This document shows, piece after piece, positions 1 through 7,822 of a stretch of 64,000 bases of DNA (its first letter is position 1; the number at the start of each line of letters is the position of its first letter). The notes beneath the pieces are model-generated. The model was not told the DNA's origin, did not search any database, and saw only the letters and a list, made by a program, of their open reading frames with translations. Where the stretch lies: the NCBI RefSeq assembly GCF_007741535.1, contig NZ_CP036525.1, positions 1,426,001-1,490,000 of the forward strand, read 5' to 3'. The position numbers and the translations under genes were made by a program. Origin of the DNA: Rubripirellula lacrimiformis. GTDB taxonomy: Bacteria > Planctomycetota > Planctomycetia > Pirellulales > Pirellulaceae.

Positions 1-1
1 C

Positions 2-1081
2 GAAATCAAATCAGACGAGTATCGAGTAGCCATGCTGCCGGTGGCGGTGGAGGAAGCCATTGCACGAGGACATCGTGTATTGGTCGAAGCAAACGCAGGC
101 TTGGGCAGCGGGATCGCCGACCACGACTACCTTCGCTCGGGCGCCGAAATGGTTGGCGAAGGGGCGGACGTTTTCGCACAAGCGGATTTGATCGTCAAAG
201 TCAAAGAGCCGTTACCGGTGGAGTTTCCGTTGGTCCGCAGCGGACAAATGATCTTTACCTATTTCCATTTTGCCGCCAACCGAGCTCTGACCGATGCGAT
301 GGTCGACAGTGGTGCAACCTGTTTGGCCTACGAAACGCTTCGCGATCAACACGGGCGATTGCCGTTGCTGACACCCATGAGCGAGGTGGCGGGGCGGATG
401 AGCATCCAGGAAGGCGCCAAGTATCTCGAGAAACCACAGATGGGTCGGGGCATTCTGCTGGGCGGCGTGCCTGGGGTTGCGCCGGCACACATCACGATTT
501 TGGGGGGCGGTGTCGTGGGCGCCAATGCGGCGCGGATTGCGGCCGGGTTCCAAGCGGATGTTGCCATTCTGGACGTGGATCTGGATCGTCTGCGATACCT
601 GGACGATGTGATGCCGGCCAACGTGAATACGTTGTACAGCGATCGACACAACATTCTGGAACAACTCGAACGTGCCGATTTGGTGATCGGGTCGGTGCTG
701 ATTCCCGGTGCCAAGGCGCCGCGATTGGTCCGAGCCGAAGATCTAAAACGGATGAAATCCGGCAGCGTTGTGATCGATGTCGCCGTTGACCAAGGCGGGT
801 GCATTGAAACCAGCCGACCGACAACTCACAGCGAACCTACCTACGTGATCGATGAAGTGGTTCACTACTGTGTCGCCAATATGCCTGGTGCCGTGGGGCG
901 GACCAGTACATTCGCGCTGTGCAACGCAACCAAGCCCTGGCTGTTGCGTTTAGCGGACGGTGGGATCGCATCGGTGATCCAGTCGGATAGTCCGCTGCGA
1001 GGATCGATCAACGTGCATGCGGGAAAAATCGTGCACCCAGCGGTTGCGTCTGCGTTTGATCTGACCTGCCATTCACTGTGA
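2..1081 (+). CDS. ald: Alanine dehydrogenase (5' partial)
   Basis: Catalyses NAD-dependent interconversion of L-alanine with pyruvate and ammonia in the cytosol. The frame is already open at base 2 and reads EIKSDEYRVAMLPV, which matches the family N-terminus after the first few residues, so about five to ten codons are missing on the left; the ATG at base 32 is internal. The substrate-binding region is visible as VKVKEP near fragment residue 66 and YFHFAAN near residue 88, which hold the Lys and His the family uses for pyruvate binding and catalysis. The Rossmann NAD-binding loop (ILGGGVVGANAA) lies near residue 165, and the C-terminal part (NMPGAVGRTSTFALCNAT) is typical. About 359 residues are present against the usual 370. 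Downstream genes are on the opposite strand, so it is the end of its transcript. Confidence 0.95.
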   Translation, partial: EIKSDEYRVAMLPVAVEEAIARGHRVLVEANAGLGSGIADHDYLRSGAEMVGEGADVFAQADLIVKVKEPLPVEFPLVRSGQMIFTYFHFAANRALTDAMVDSGATCLAYETLRDQHGRLPLLTPMSEVAGRMSIQEGAKYLEKPQMGRGILLGGVPGVAPAHITILGGGVVGANAARIAAGFQADVAILDVDLDRLRYLDDVMPANVNTLYSDRHNILEQLERADLVIGSVLIPGAKAPRLVRAEDLKRMKSGSVVIDVAVDQGGCIETSRPTTHSEPTYVIDEVVHYCVANMPGAVGRTSTFALCNATKPWLLRLADGGIASVIQSDSPLRGSINVHAGKIVHPAVASAFDLTCHSL

Positions 1082-1145
1082 ACGCGTTTGGATCCGATCC
1101 GGATTGTCGCGGATCAGGTGATCTGAAATCAGGATCGCCTGATGG

Positions 1146-1889
1146 TCAGTGCCTGGGGCCTTGATTCGGATTTGGCGACGAACGTGGTCGGCCTTTGAAT
1201 TGCAATTTCCCCCAGCTGGTGATTTGCTGATCCACCACAAAGTGTTCATGGAAAACAGGCATCAGTTTGTCGGGCATATCGAGCCATTGTTCGTACGTTT
1301 CGCGTTCGTGGTCGATCATCTGGGCCAATGCGTCACCTTTGTCCCAGCACCGCCGCACCCAGCGGTTGGCGACGACTTTGTGCACGAAAGCAAGGAACGG
1401 TGTTAGCCACGGTTCGACGACATACAGATGTCCGCTAGGACTCAGCACGCGGCGAACCTCGGACAACGTGGATTCAAGATCCGCGGGCAAATTTGGCAAA
1501 TGGTGCAATCCGCCCTGGATGATCACGGCGTCCAAAGATGCATCGGCAAACGGCAGACTGCGGCAATCCGCCAGATGTAGTTCGGCTGGTTCTTTGCGGT
1601 CTGCGCCCCAGTACTGTTCCAGCAGTGTCAGTGACAGGTCCACCCCGGTTAGGTTGGTGAACCCCAGATCGGCAAGTGCGATCAAGCCCCCGCCACGACC
1701 ACAGAAAAGTTCCGCTAGCCGGGCGTCGGTCGGGTGATCGTCGGTGATGCCGAACTTCTTCAACCGACTTTGGAACTTGCTGATTTCCTGCTCGGGAGTT
1801 TCGAAGCGACGGTAGGCTTCTTCCCAAAGCGGATCACAGCAGGTCACGCCGGCATCGACGTGTCGATGGATGGTGGGGGCAACGGTCAT
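1146..1889 (-). CDS. Class I SAM-dependent methyltransferase
   Basis: A 247-residue methyltransferase of the type 11 fold. Motif I is an acidic-glycine loop (LFCGRGGGLIALADLGF, about residues 60-77) followed by the adenosine-binding acidic strand end GVDLS. The post-motif DAVIIQGGLHHLPNL and the LSPSGHLYVVEPW stretch fit ubiquinone/menaquinone-type methyltransferases, but the substrate cannot be named. Its ATG overlaps the TGA of the upstream methyltransferase gene by four bases (ATGA at 1886-1889), so translation is coupled. It is the last gene of a three-gene minus-strand operon that starts with a membrane glycosyltransferase, so a sugar, lipid carrier or glycan is the natural guess for the acceptor. 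Confidence 0.85.
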   Translation of the reverse strand: MTVAPTIHRHVDAGVTCCDPLWEEAYRRFETPEQEISKFQSRLKKFGITDDHPTDARLAELFCGRGGGLIALADLGFTNLTGVDLSLTLLEQYWGADRKEPAELHLADCRSLPFADASLDAVIIQGGLHHLPNLPADLESTLSEVRRVLSPSGHLYVVEPWLTPFLAFVHKVVANRWVRRCWDKGDALAQMIDHERETYEQWLDMPDKLMPVFHEHFVVDQQITSWGKLQFKGRPRSSPNPNQGPRH

Positions 1890-2536
1890 CGGTCGGACTT
1901 CGCGGTGGATTTGACGGTTGGGGGGCCAGACGGTTTCGTGTTCAGGCTGGCAACAAAGTGCAAACCCCGTTCGAACAGCCAGCTGAGTGGTGGTGGGTAG
2001 AGTCCGAGTTTCTGTCGCGATTCGGTGATCTCCAGCTGGGCTTGGTCATACAACGCCGTCCAGTCATCCGGGGTGAGGTAGTTGCAAGGAATCTCTACGC
2101 CGTGCCGTGAATTGCCGATCTGGTCCATGAAGGCCAGCGTTTGCTGGGCAGCGATGCCACGCAGGAAATGGTCCTTGATCACCACTCGGTCGCGGGCCAC
2201 ACGCGCCGCTTCGACCAGCACTCTGGCTGGATCGTGGGTGTGGTGAAGTACGTCCACCAAAATCGCAACATCGACGCTGTTGGTGGGCAGTGGGATCGTG
2301 GCCCCATCGAACTCGGTGACGTCGATCAGAGTGTCGGGGCGGACAAGCACGTCCATTCCGCAGATCGAAACATCTGGACGCGCCTTCACGATTTCCGACG
2401 ATAGCCAACCGTCCCCACACCCGATGTCCAGGACGCGGGCGCCGTCGGGAATCAGTTCGCAGAAATGTCGTCGTAACACGTCGACCCGTCGCCGGTGAAC
2501 GTATTTTCCATGGTACCAAGCGATCGGTCCATTCAT
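1886..2536 (-). CDS. Class I SAM-dependent methyltransferase, glycan cluster
   Basis: A 216-residue methyltransferase. Motif I is VLDIGCGDGWLSSEIV near residues 35-50, followed by CGMDVLVRP and the catalytic-core strand VDVAILVDVLHHTHDP. I start it at the ATG at 2536 because this codon overlaps the stop of the upstream glycosyltransferase as ATGA (2533-2536); the longer open frame to 2767 would lie inside that gene and shows no family similarity. The C-terminal half contains DHFLRG and NYLTPDDW, seen in methyltransferases that act next to glycosyltransferases. The middle gene of a tightly coupled glycosyltransferase / methyltransferase / methyltransferase operon; substrate unknown. Confidence 0.85.
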   Translation of the reverse strand: MNGPIAWYHGKYVHRRRVDVLRRHFCELIPDGARVLDIGCGDGWLSSEIVKARPDVSICGMDVLVRPDTLIDVTEFDGATIPLPTNSVDVAILVDVLHHTHDPARVLVEAARVARDRVVIKDHFLRGIAAQQTLAFMDQIGNSRHGVEIPCNYLTPDDWTALYDQAQLEITESRQKLGLYPPPLSWLFERGLHFVASLNTKPSGPPTVKSTAKSDR

Positions 2537-3777
2537 CGCGTGGTCGACTCCCGTGCATCGGCAACCGTGATTGGTTCGGCGGATGATGCAGGTGCAAAGT
2601 CGGCATCCAGTTCGCTGGCAGGACGTTGTCGTCGATGCATCCGCAGCACACCGGCCATCAATGCCGACATCGCTGTTTGAAAACCGATTGCAACAAAGGT
2701 GACTCCGGGGACGACCAACCGCATCGTCTGTGGATAATCCAGTCGTCCAAAGTCGACCTTCCACCACTGGACGATCACCGCCACGATCATTGCGATCCCG
2801 GCCGTCATGGTGATCAAGCCGAACCCCAGGCCGCGCTCGACGGTCAACGTTTCTAGCCGATCCAGCGGTGGCATCATCCCTTCACGGGCAGCAAAAATCC
2901 TGGCCAGTGTGGCCAGCATGACGCACTGCCATCCCAACAGGCCCGCCAGACTAGCGACCAGCAAGGTATGCACGTCCAAGGCCGCGCCGGCGATGCGAAT
3001 TTGAGGGATCGCCAAGGCGTATCCGACAAACGCGATCAAGATCAGCAGAAGGCCCGGAAAGAAGAACGTCCATTTGGGACTGAAAACGAGAAACAGTCGA
3101 AGCGTTCGCCATCCGTCACGAAACGTTCGCAGATGGGGGCCGTGTTCTTGGCGTCCATCGGGGTGCAGAGTGATGGGCACCTGCGACATCGATGCGCCGT
3201 AGAGTCCACTTTTGATGATCATTTCGGTCGCGAACTCCATCCCCGGCGAACGCAGGTCCAGTCGGTCATACCACTGGCGAGTGAACCCGCGCATGCCGCA
3301 ATAGACATCGTTGATGGGGATGCGGAACATGATCCGCACCAACCAAGACAGCGCGGGGTTGCCGATCCAGCGATGCAAAAACGGCATCGCGCCGGGCAGG
3401 ACTCGCCCGCCGCCGCGTGGCAGTCGACAACCTTGCACCAAGTCAAACCCTTCACGTAGTCGGTCGACGAAAGCAGGGATTTCAAGGAAATCGTAGCTGT
3501 CGTCGGCGTCGCCCATGATGACGAAACGACCGCGGGCCGATTCGATGCCTTGCATCAACGCCGCACCATATCCTCGCTCGGCCACGTCGACCGTGCGGGC
3601 ACCGAGGGATTGGGCAATCGATTTGGACGCGTCGGTGCTGCCATTGTCGGCAATCACAACTTCGCCGCAGATCCCAGCCTGCTGCATGGCGCTGGTCGCC
3701 TTTTGGATGCAAACCCCGATGGTATCGGCTTCGTTCAAGCACGGCATGACGACCGAAACTTCAATTTTTTCGCTCAC
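2533..3777 (-). CDS. Membrane-anchored GT2 family glycosyltransferase (DPM/DPG synthase-like)
   Basis: A glycosyltransferase of about 414 residues. The N-terminal GT-A domain begins IEVSVVMPCLNEADTI, carries ADNGSTDAS and the metal-binding DADDSYDF (DXD-type) motif. The C-terminal third has about four hydrophobic segments (TFFFPGLLLILIAFVGYAL and following), as in enzymes that load a sugar onto polyprenyl phosphate at the membrane. I prefer the GTG at 3777 because the similarity begins immediately after it and a GAAGGTAGGA stretch sits just upstream; an ATG at 3816 is an alternative that adds 13 unremarkable residues. First gene of a coupled operon with two methyltransferases, divergent from another GT2 gene across a gap of 276 bases. 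Confidence 0.88.
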   Translation of the reverse strand: MSEKIEVSVVMPCLNEADTIGVCIQKATSAMQQAGICGEVVIADNGSTDASKSIAQSLGARTVDVAERGYGAALMQGIESARGRFVIMGDADDSYDFLEIPAFVDRLREGFDLVQGCRLPRGGGRVLPGAMPFLHRWIGNPALSWLVRIMFRIPINDVYCGMRGFTRQWYDRLDLRSPGMEFATEMIIKSGLYGASMSQVPITLHPDGRQEHGPHLRTFRDGWRTLRLFLVFSPKWTFFFPGLLLILIAFVGYALAIPQIRIAGAALDVHTLLVASLAGLLGWQCVMLATLARIFAAREGMMPPLDRLETLTVERGLGFGLITMTAGIAMIVAVIVQWWKVDFGRLDYPQTMRLVVPGVTFVAIGFQTAMSALMAGVLRMHRRQRPASELDADFAPASSAEPITVADARESTTR

Positions 3778-4053
3778 GTTCCTACCTTCTGGCACATTCC
3801 AACGTCTTTGCTGCATCGCGACTCAGGATCTGCCCCTGCGACAAGGTCGGGGACAGGGCCCGCTGGCTCTGTCTCTGGGGTTCCGATCCTAGTCGAACGT
3901 CCACCCGTTCGTCGCCGCCATGCACGATCCGAGCGATCGCCAGAAGAAATTAGACAGGCGGGATAAGGAAAATTCTTTGCAAGCGGTATTGTCGACGGCG
4001 CTCTGCAATTGGTAAATCCCCCACGGTGACCCCCCCGTTCTGGAGAGCTGTTG

Positions 4054-4914
4054 ATGCGATTTCCCTATCATGATCTTTCGATCGTCATTCCAACCTATCG
4101 GGAATCGGGCAATCTGACAGCGTTGTTTCAGCGTATCGAGAGTGCACTGGCGACGACGGATCTGAATTCTGAAATTCTGGTCGTCGATGACAATAGCAAT
4201 GATGGGACCGAGCAGTTGTGTCGGGAACATCCCTCCTCGATTCCCATTGAATTGATTGTTCGGCAGCAGGAACGAGGCCTATCGAGCGCCGTTTTGCGAG
4301 GTTTCGAATCGGCACGTGGCGAGGTCCTATTGGTGATGGATGCCGATTTATCGCATCCACCCGAGTGCATTCCTGCGATGGTGGACACGTTGTTGGCGTC
4401 ATCTACCGAGTGCCCTCGCGTCGACATGGTGATCGGCAGTCGCTATGTCCAAGGCGGGTCCACTACCGAAAATTGGGGCTGGGCCCGGTGGGTCAATTCG
4501 AAGATTGCCACGGCTCTTGCCCGCCCGTTCACATCCGCCAACGATCCGATGGCTGGCTTCTTTGCGATGCGAAGAACCGCGTTCGAAGAGGCGTCCGGAC
4601 GCTTGGATCCGATCGGTTACAAAATTGGACTCGAACTGATCGTCAAGTGTCACTTCGATGTGGTGAAGGAAGTACCGATTCGGTTTACCAACCGGACCGT
4701 CGGCGAAAGCAAGCTGTCGCTAAGAGAACAACTGAACTATTTGACTCATCTGAAACGGCTTGCCAGCTACCAGATGGGGCGATCGGGCGGCGGCCAGCAG
4801 GAATCGGATTCCACGAGCGATGAATGTCCATCGGTGGCCGGAACGATTCGTCCAGCAGAACTGAAAATCACCAACGAAGAAGTTCGTCGCGATTTTGGTT
4901 CGAGGGCGGCGTGA
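4054..4914 (+). CDS. GT2 family glycosyltransferase, soluble (DPM1/ArnC-like)
   Basis: A 286-residue glycosyltransferase of the polyprenyl-phosphate mannose synthase type, without a C-terminal membrane domain. Seen motifs are LSIVIPTYRESGN at the N-terminus, EILVVDDNSNDGT, the catalytic VMDADLSHPPE, and MAGFFAMRR with GYKIGLELIVK in the acceptor half. A GGAG at 4042-4045 is well spaced for the ATG at 4054; the preceding TTG at 4051 is too close. The stop overlaps the start of the GT-C transferase gene (TGATG). The trio with an ArnT-like transferase and a PAP2 phosphatase suggests that it makes a lipid-linked sugar donor on the cytoplasmic face. Confidence 0.9.
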   Translation: MRFPYHDLSIVIPTYRESGNLTALFQRIESALATTDLNSEILVVDDNSNDGTEQLCREHPSSIPIELIVRQQERGLSSAVLRGFESARGEVLLVMDADLSHPPECIPAMVDTLLASSTECPRVDMVIGSRYVQGGSTTENWGWARWVNSKIATALARPFTSANDPMAGFFAMRRTAFEEASGRLDPIGYKIGLELIVKCHFDVVKEVPIRFTNRTVGESKLSLREQLNYLTHLKRLASYQMGRSGGGQQESDSTSDECPSVAGTIRPAELKITNEEVRRDFGSRAA

Positions 4915-6698
4915 TGATGGCACCGTCCTCGGATTGCGATGGCAGGGTGACCGATCTTCCCGATCAGTCGTCAAGTCGTTGGTGGCGAGAAGCCACGCTT
5001 TGGATTCTGGTCGCTGTTGCTGCGGTAGCCTACCTAAGCAGGATGACCGATCGGCCACTGCGGGGCGAGGAAACACGGCGTGGTTTGGTCGCTATCGAAA
5101 TGATGGAAAGTGGCGACTGGATCGTGCCGCGAGAACAGCAACGCGAGTTCCTGAGTCGGCCACCGCTGCAGAACTGGATCATCGCCGGTGTCGCGATGCT
5201 GCGAGGCGAGGTCGACGCATGGTCGGTCCGTTTCCCCAGCGTGCTATCGCTGCTGCTGATGATTGTGTTGCTGTACGGCTACACCCGCCAATTTTTGTCG
5301 CCCTTGGGGGCGTCGTCGGCTGCCTTGTGCTACGCGACATTCGGGCAAGTTCTGGAGATGGGTTGGCTTGGCGAGACCGAGTCGATGTACGTCACCATCG
5401 TCGGTGGATCGCTGATCCTGTGGCATTGGGGATGGACGTATCGTTGGAATGTCACGCTGACTTGGTCGATCGGGTACGCGCTGGCGGCCGCCGGGATGTT
5501 GGCCAAGGGGCCGCAGGCGCCGGTGTACTTTGTGGTTTCGGTCGTTGGGTTTTTGTTGTGGCAACGCCAATGGCGACAGCTCTTCACATGGTCGCACGCC
5601 GCGGGGATCGCCGTCTTTTTGTTGATCTGGAATGCATGGAACATTCCGTTTTGGATGCATGTCGGCACCGAGTCGATGATTCAAATGTACCGAAACGATA
5701 TTTCGCTTCGCTTCAACGACAACAGCTGGACTCCACTGCTGGTTCACGTCGCAACCTACCCCTTGGAAATCGGGGTCTGCCTGTTGCCTTGGTCGCTGAT
5801 TTTGTTCGCATTTGTCATGCCCGGATTCTGGAAAGATTCGCGACGGTTTCAATCACACTTTGCATTTCACATCCTCGCGATCTCGTTGACCTTTTTGTCG
5901 GTGTGGTGGGTGGTCGGTGCCAAGTCTCGCTACTTCATGCCGATGTACCCATGCTTTGCCGTATTGGTGGCCATCACCATTCAGCGATGCATGGATTGGC
6001 AGCAGGCATGCTCCGCGAATCGTCGGCCGCTATGGATTGGCAGTTATCATCGATTCAAGCTGGGGTCGTTTGCCGTCATGATGATCGCAATGATCGGATT
6101 GGTGGTCGTCATGATCCGGCCACAAGTTTTTGCTTTGTCCGTTGATGCGACGCATTTGGTATCCATGTTTGGGGCCACGGCGATCTGTGCAGTGTTCTTG
6201 TTTCGGGCACTGAAATGCGAACCAATCGAGCCAACCGCGCCATCGAATCAACGCACCATGGGGATGGCCGCCGGCCGCGAATTCCAAGGTCTGGTTGCGA
6301 TGGGGGCGTTCGTGTGGATCGGTTACTTTGGCATTGCGATCGACCCGATCATTCATAGTACGCTGGCCATCGGCGACCAAGTTGCCAAGATCCGATCAGA
6401 GGTTCCGCCGCAGCAGACACTGCGAAGTGCTGGGACGATCGCACACGTCTTCACCTACCACTATGGGCAGACGATACCGGTCGTCGCCACGGAAGCAGAG
6501 TCGTGGTCGCAAGATGTCCAATACGTTTGCTATTTCAAAGATCGCCGACCGGCGGATCTTCGCAGCGAACAGTGGGTACAGGTTGCCGAAGTGCCTGTGG
6601 AAAATGACAAGGAAGACCCTCGGTCCATCGTCGTTGCACGACGCGTGAACACGAGGCTTGCCGAAGTTCCGGTTCAACAGGATCGGATCCAACGCTGA
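4914..6698 (+). CDS. ArnT/GT39-like integral membrane glycosyltransferase
   Basis: A 594-residue GT-C fold protein that transfers a sugar from a polyprenyl-phosphate donor on the outer face of the membrane. The first transmembrane helix (LWILVAVAAVAYLS, about residues 28-42) is followed by the signature first periplasmic loop RPLRGEETRRGLVA...SGDWIVPR...SRPPLQNW. In ArnT-type enzymes this loop carries a catalytic DE pair; here the aligned pair reads EE, a conservative change worth noting. Roughly ten to twelve hydrophobic segments follow, then a soluble C-terminal domain after about residue 480. The start is the ATG at 4914 overlapping the preceding TGA, with GAGGGCGG upstream; an adjacent ATG at 4917 is possible. 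Sugar and acceptor are unknown. Confidence 0.87.
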   Translation: MMAPSSDCDGRVTDLPDQSSSRWWREATLWILVAVAAVAYLSRMTDRPLRGEETRRGLVAIEMMESGDWIVPREQQREFLSRPPLQNWIIAGVAMLRGEVDAWSVRFPSVLSLLLMIVLLYGYTRQFLSPLGASSAALCYATFGQVLEMGWLGETESMYVTIVGGSLILWHWGWTYRWNVTLTWSIGYALAAAGMLAKGPQAPVYFVVSVVGFLLWQRQWRQLFTWSHAAGIAVFLLIWNAWNIPFWMHVGTESMIQMYRNDISLRFNDNSWTPLLVHVATYPLEIGVCLLPWSLILFAFVMPGFWKDSRRFQSHFAFHILAISLTFLSVWWVVGAKSRYFMPMYPCFAVLVAITIQRCMDWQQACSANRRPLWIGSYHRFKLGSFAVMMIAMIGLVVVMIRPQVFALSVDATHLVSMFGATAICAVFLFRALKCEPIEPTAPSNQRTMGMAAGREFQGLVAMGAFVWIGYFGIAIDPIIHSTLAIGDQVAKIRSEVPPQQTLRSAGTIAHVFTYHYGQTIPVVATEAESWSQDVQYVCYFKDRRPADLRSEQWVQVAEVPVENDKEDPRSIVVARRVNTRLAEVPVQQDRIQR

Positions 6699-6729
6699 GT
6701 TCGACATTCGTTTCGAAGATGAGGAAATG

Positions 6730-7605
6730 ATGGATCAATCGAGCCATGTTCCGCGTGACGCGAAGAACCGTTCGGCCTTGAATAAGCCGACGACGGAACC
6801 GTCCATGACGATCCCGATGATTCGCGATGCAGTGCCAGTCCGATCGACTGATTCTGTATTCGGAAGCCTGCGTCTATTGACGTTGCTGTGGGGATCCATG
6901 GTGGCGGTGTTGATGATCCCGTTGACCACATTGATCGATGTGCCCATCGCGACGTGGGTCAGCGAGAACCCGATGCCGGGCTGGGGACAAAACGTTCTGG
7001 GTGTCGCCGCATTGTATTCCCAAGGGCTGGGCGTGCTGTTGATCATCGGGTTGGTGGTCTTTGCAATGCCCAGTCGCCGGCGCGGCGTCGCCCGATTGGC
7101 GGTCCTGGGGTTGGGGGCGGGTTTGTGGGCAAACCTGGCAAAAGTGTTTGTGATGCGTCCGCGTCCGGGAAGCTTGCAATTCGATGCACTCAACAACGAG
7201 TTCGCCTGGATCTGGAACTTCGATTGGACGCTCGTTCATTTAGCCACGTTCGATCCGGGGACGCGTGCATTCCCCAGTGCATCCCTGGCCACCGCCACTG
7301 CGTTGACCGTTGGGTTGTGGGGACTGACGCCCAAGGTTCGCCCCATCGCGGTCTTCTTGTGTATCGGCACGATGTTGCAGCGGGTTCTGTGCGGGGCTCA
7401 CTTCGCAAGCGACCTGTTCGGGTCGGCTGCGGTGGCGCTTGCGTGGGCGTTCATCTGTGGCCACCCAAGATTGCTTGGATCCGTGTTTGACCGAATCGAA
7501 GGTCGAGTCCGATTCTCGCCTCAGACGGCTGTAGCAACCGTTCCAGCCGGCGCCGAAGCGACAACCGACTCAGCCTCCTCTGCCGACCAGGCACGTGCTG
7601 CTTAG
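6730..7605 (+). CDS. PAP2 superfamily membrane phosphatase with altered motif 2
   Basis: A 291-residue membrane protein with about six hydrophobic segments. Motif 1 of the acid phosphatase superfamily is present (KVFVMRPRP, Lys138 to Arg-Pro), and motif 3 is complete as R218, H224 and D228 in QRVLCGAHFASD. Motif 2, normally PSGH, reads PSAS at residues 182-185, so the usual acid/base His is absent. The likely role is dephosphorylation of a polyprenyl-phosphate or phospholipid, recycling carrier for the upstream glycosyltransferases; the motif change leaves activity uncertain. GAGG at 6721-6724 fits the ATG at 6730; a TTG start at 6658 would overlap the previous gene by 41 bases and is less likely. 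Confidence 0.82.
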   Translation: MDQSSHVPRDAKNRSALNKPTTEPSMTIPMIRDAVPVRSTDSVFGSLRLLTLLWGSMVAVLMIPLTTLIDVPIATWVSENPMPGWGQNVLGVAALYSQGLGVLLIIGLVVFAMPSRRRGVARLAVLGLGAGLWANLAKVFVMRPRPGSLQFDALNNEFAWIWNFDWTLVHLATFDPGTRAFPSASLATATALTVGLWGLTPKVRPIAVFLCIGTMLQRVLCGAHFASDLFGSAAVALAWAFICGHPRLLGSVFDRIEGRVRFSPQTAVATVPAGAEATTDSASSADQARAA

Positions 7606-7650
7606 GACAAGTTGCGAGTTGCGAGTTGCGCGGCGGATTACCGTTCGAAA

Positions 7651-7760
7651 ACTTAAACTCGAACTCGAACTCGAACTCGAACTCGAACTCGAACTCGAAC
7701 TCGAACTTAAACTCGAACTCGAACTCGAACTCGAACTCGAACTCGAACTCGAACTCGAAC
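7651..7760. repeat. Hexanucleotide tandem array with 54-bp higher-order unit
   Basis: The array consists of acttaa followed by eight perfect actcga units (7651-7704), then exactly the same nine-hexamer block again (7705-7758), then ac. So 18 hexamers form two identical 54-bp blocks. It sits between the convergent stop of the PAP2 gene (7605) and the 3' end of a minus-strand gene (7823), with no gene of its own. Open frames through it would give only Leu-Glu or Ser-Asn dipeptide runs and are not credible genes. Confidence 0.95.
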
Positions 7761-7822
7761 CATTTTCGCTACCCGGACTTCTGCGATAGAAACGGCACGA
7801 ACGAACTGCCCTGCCCCATTCG

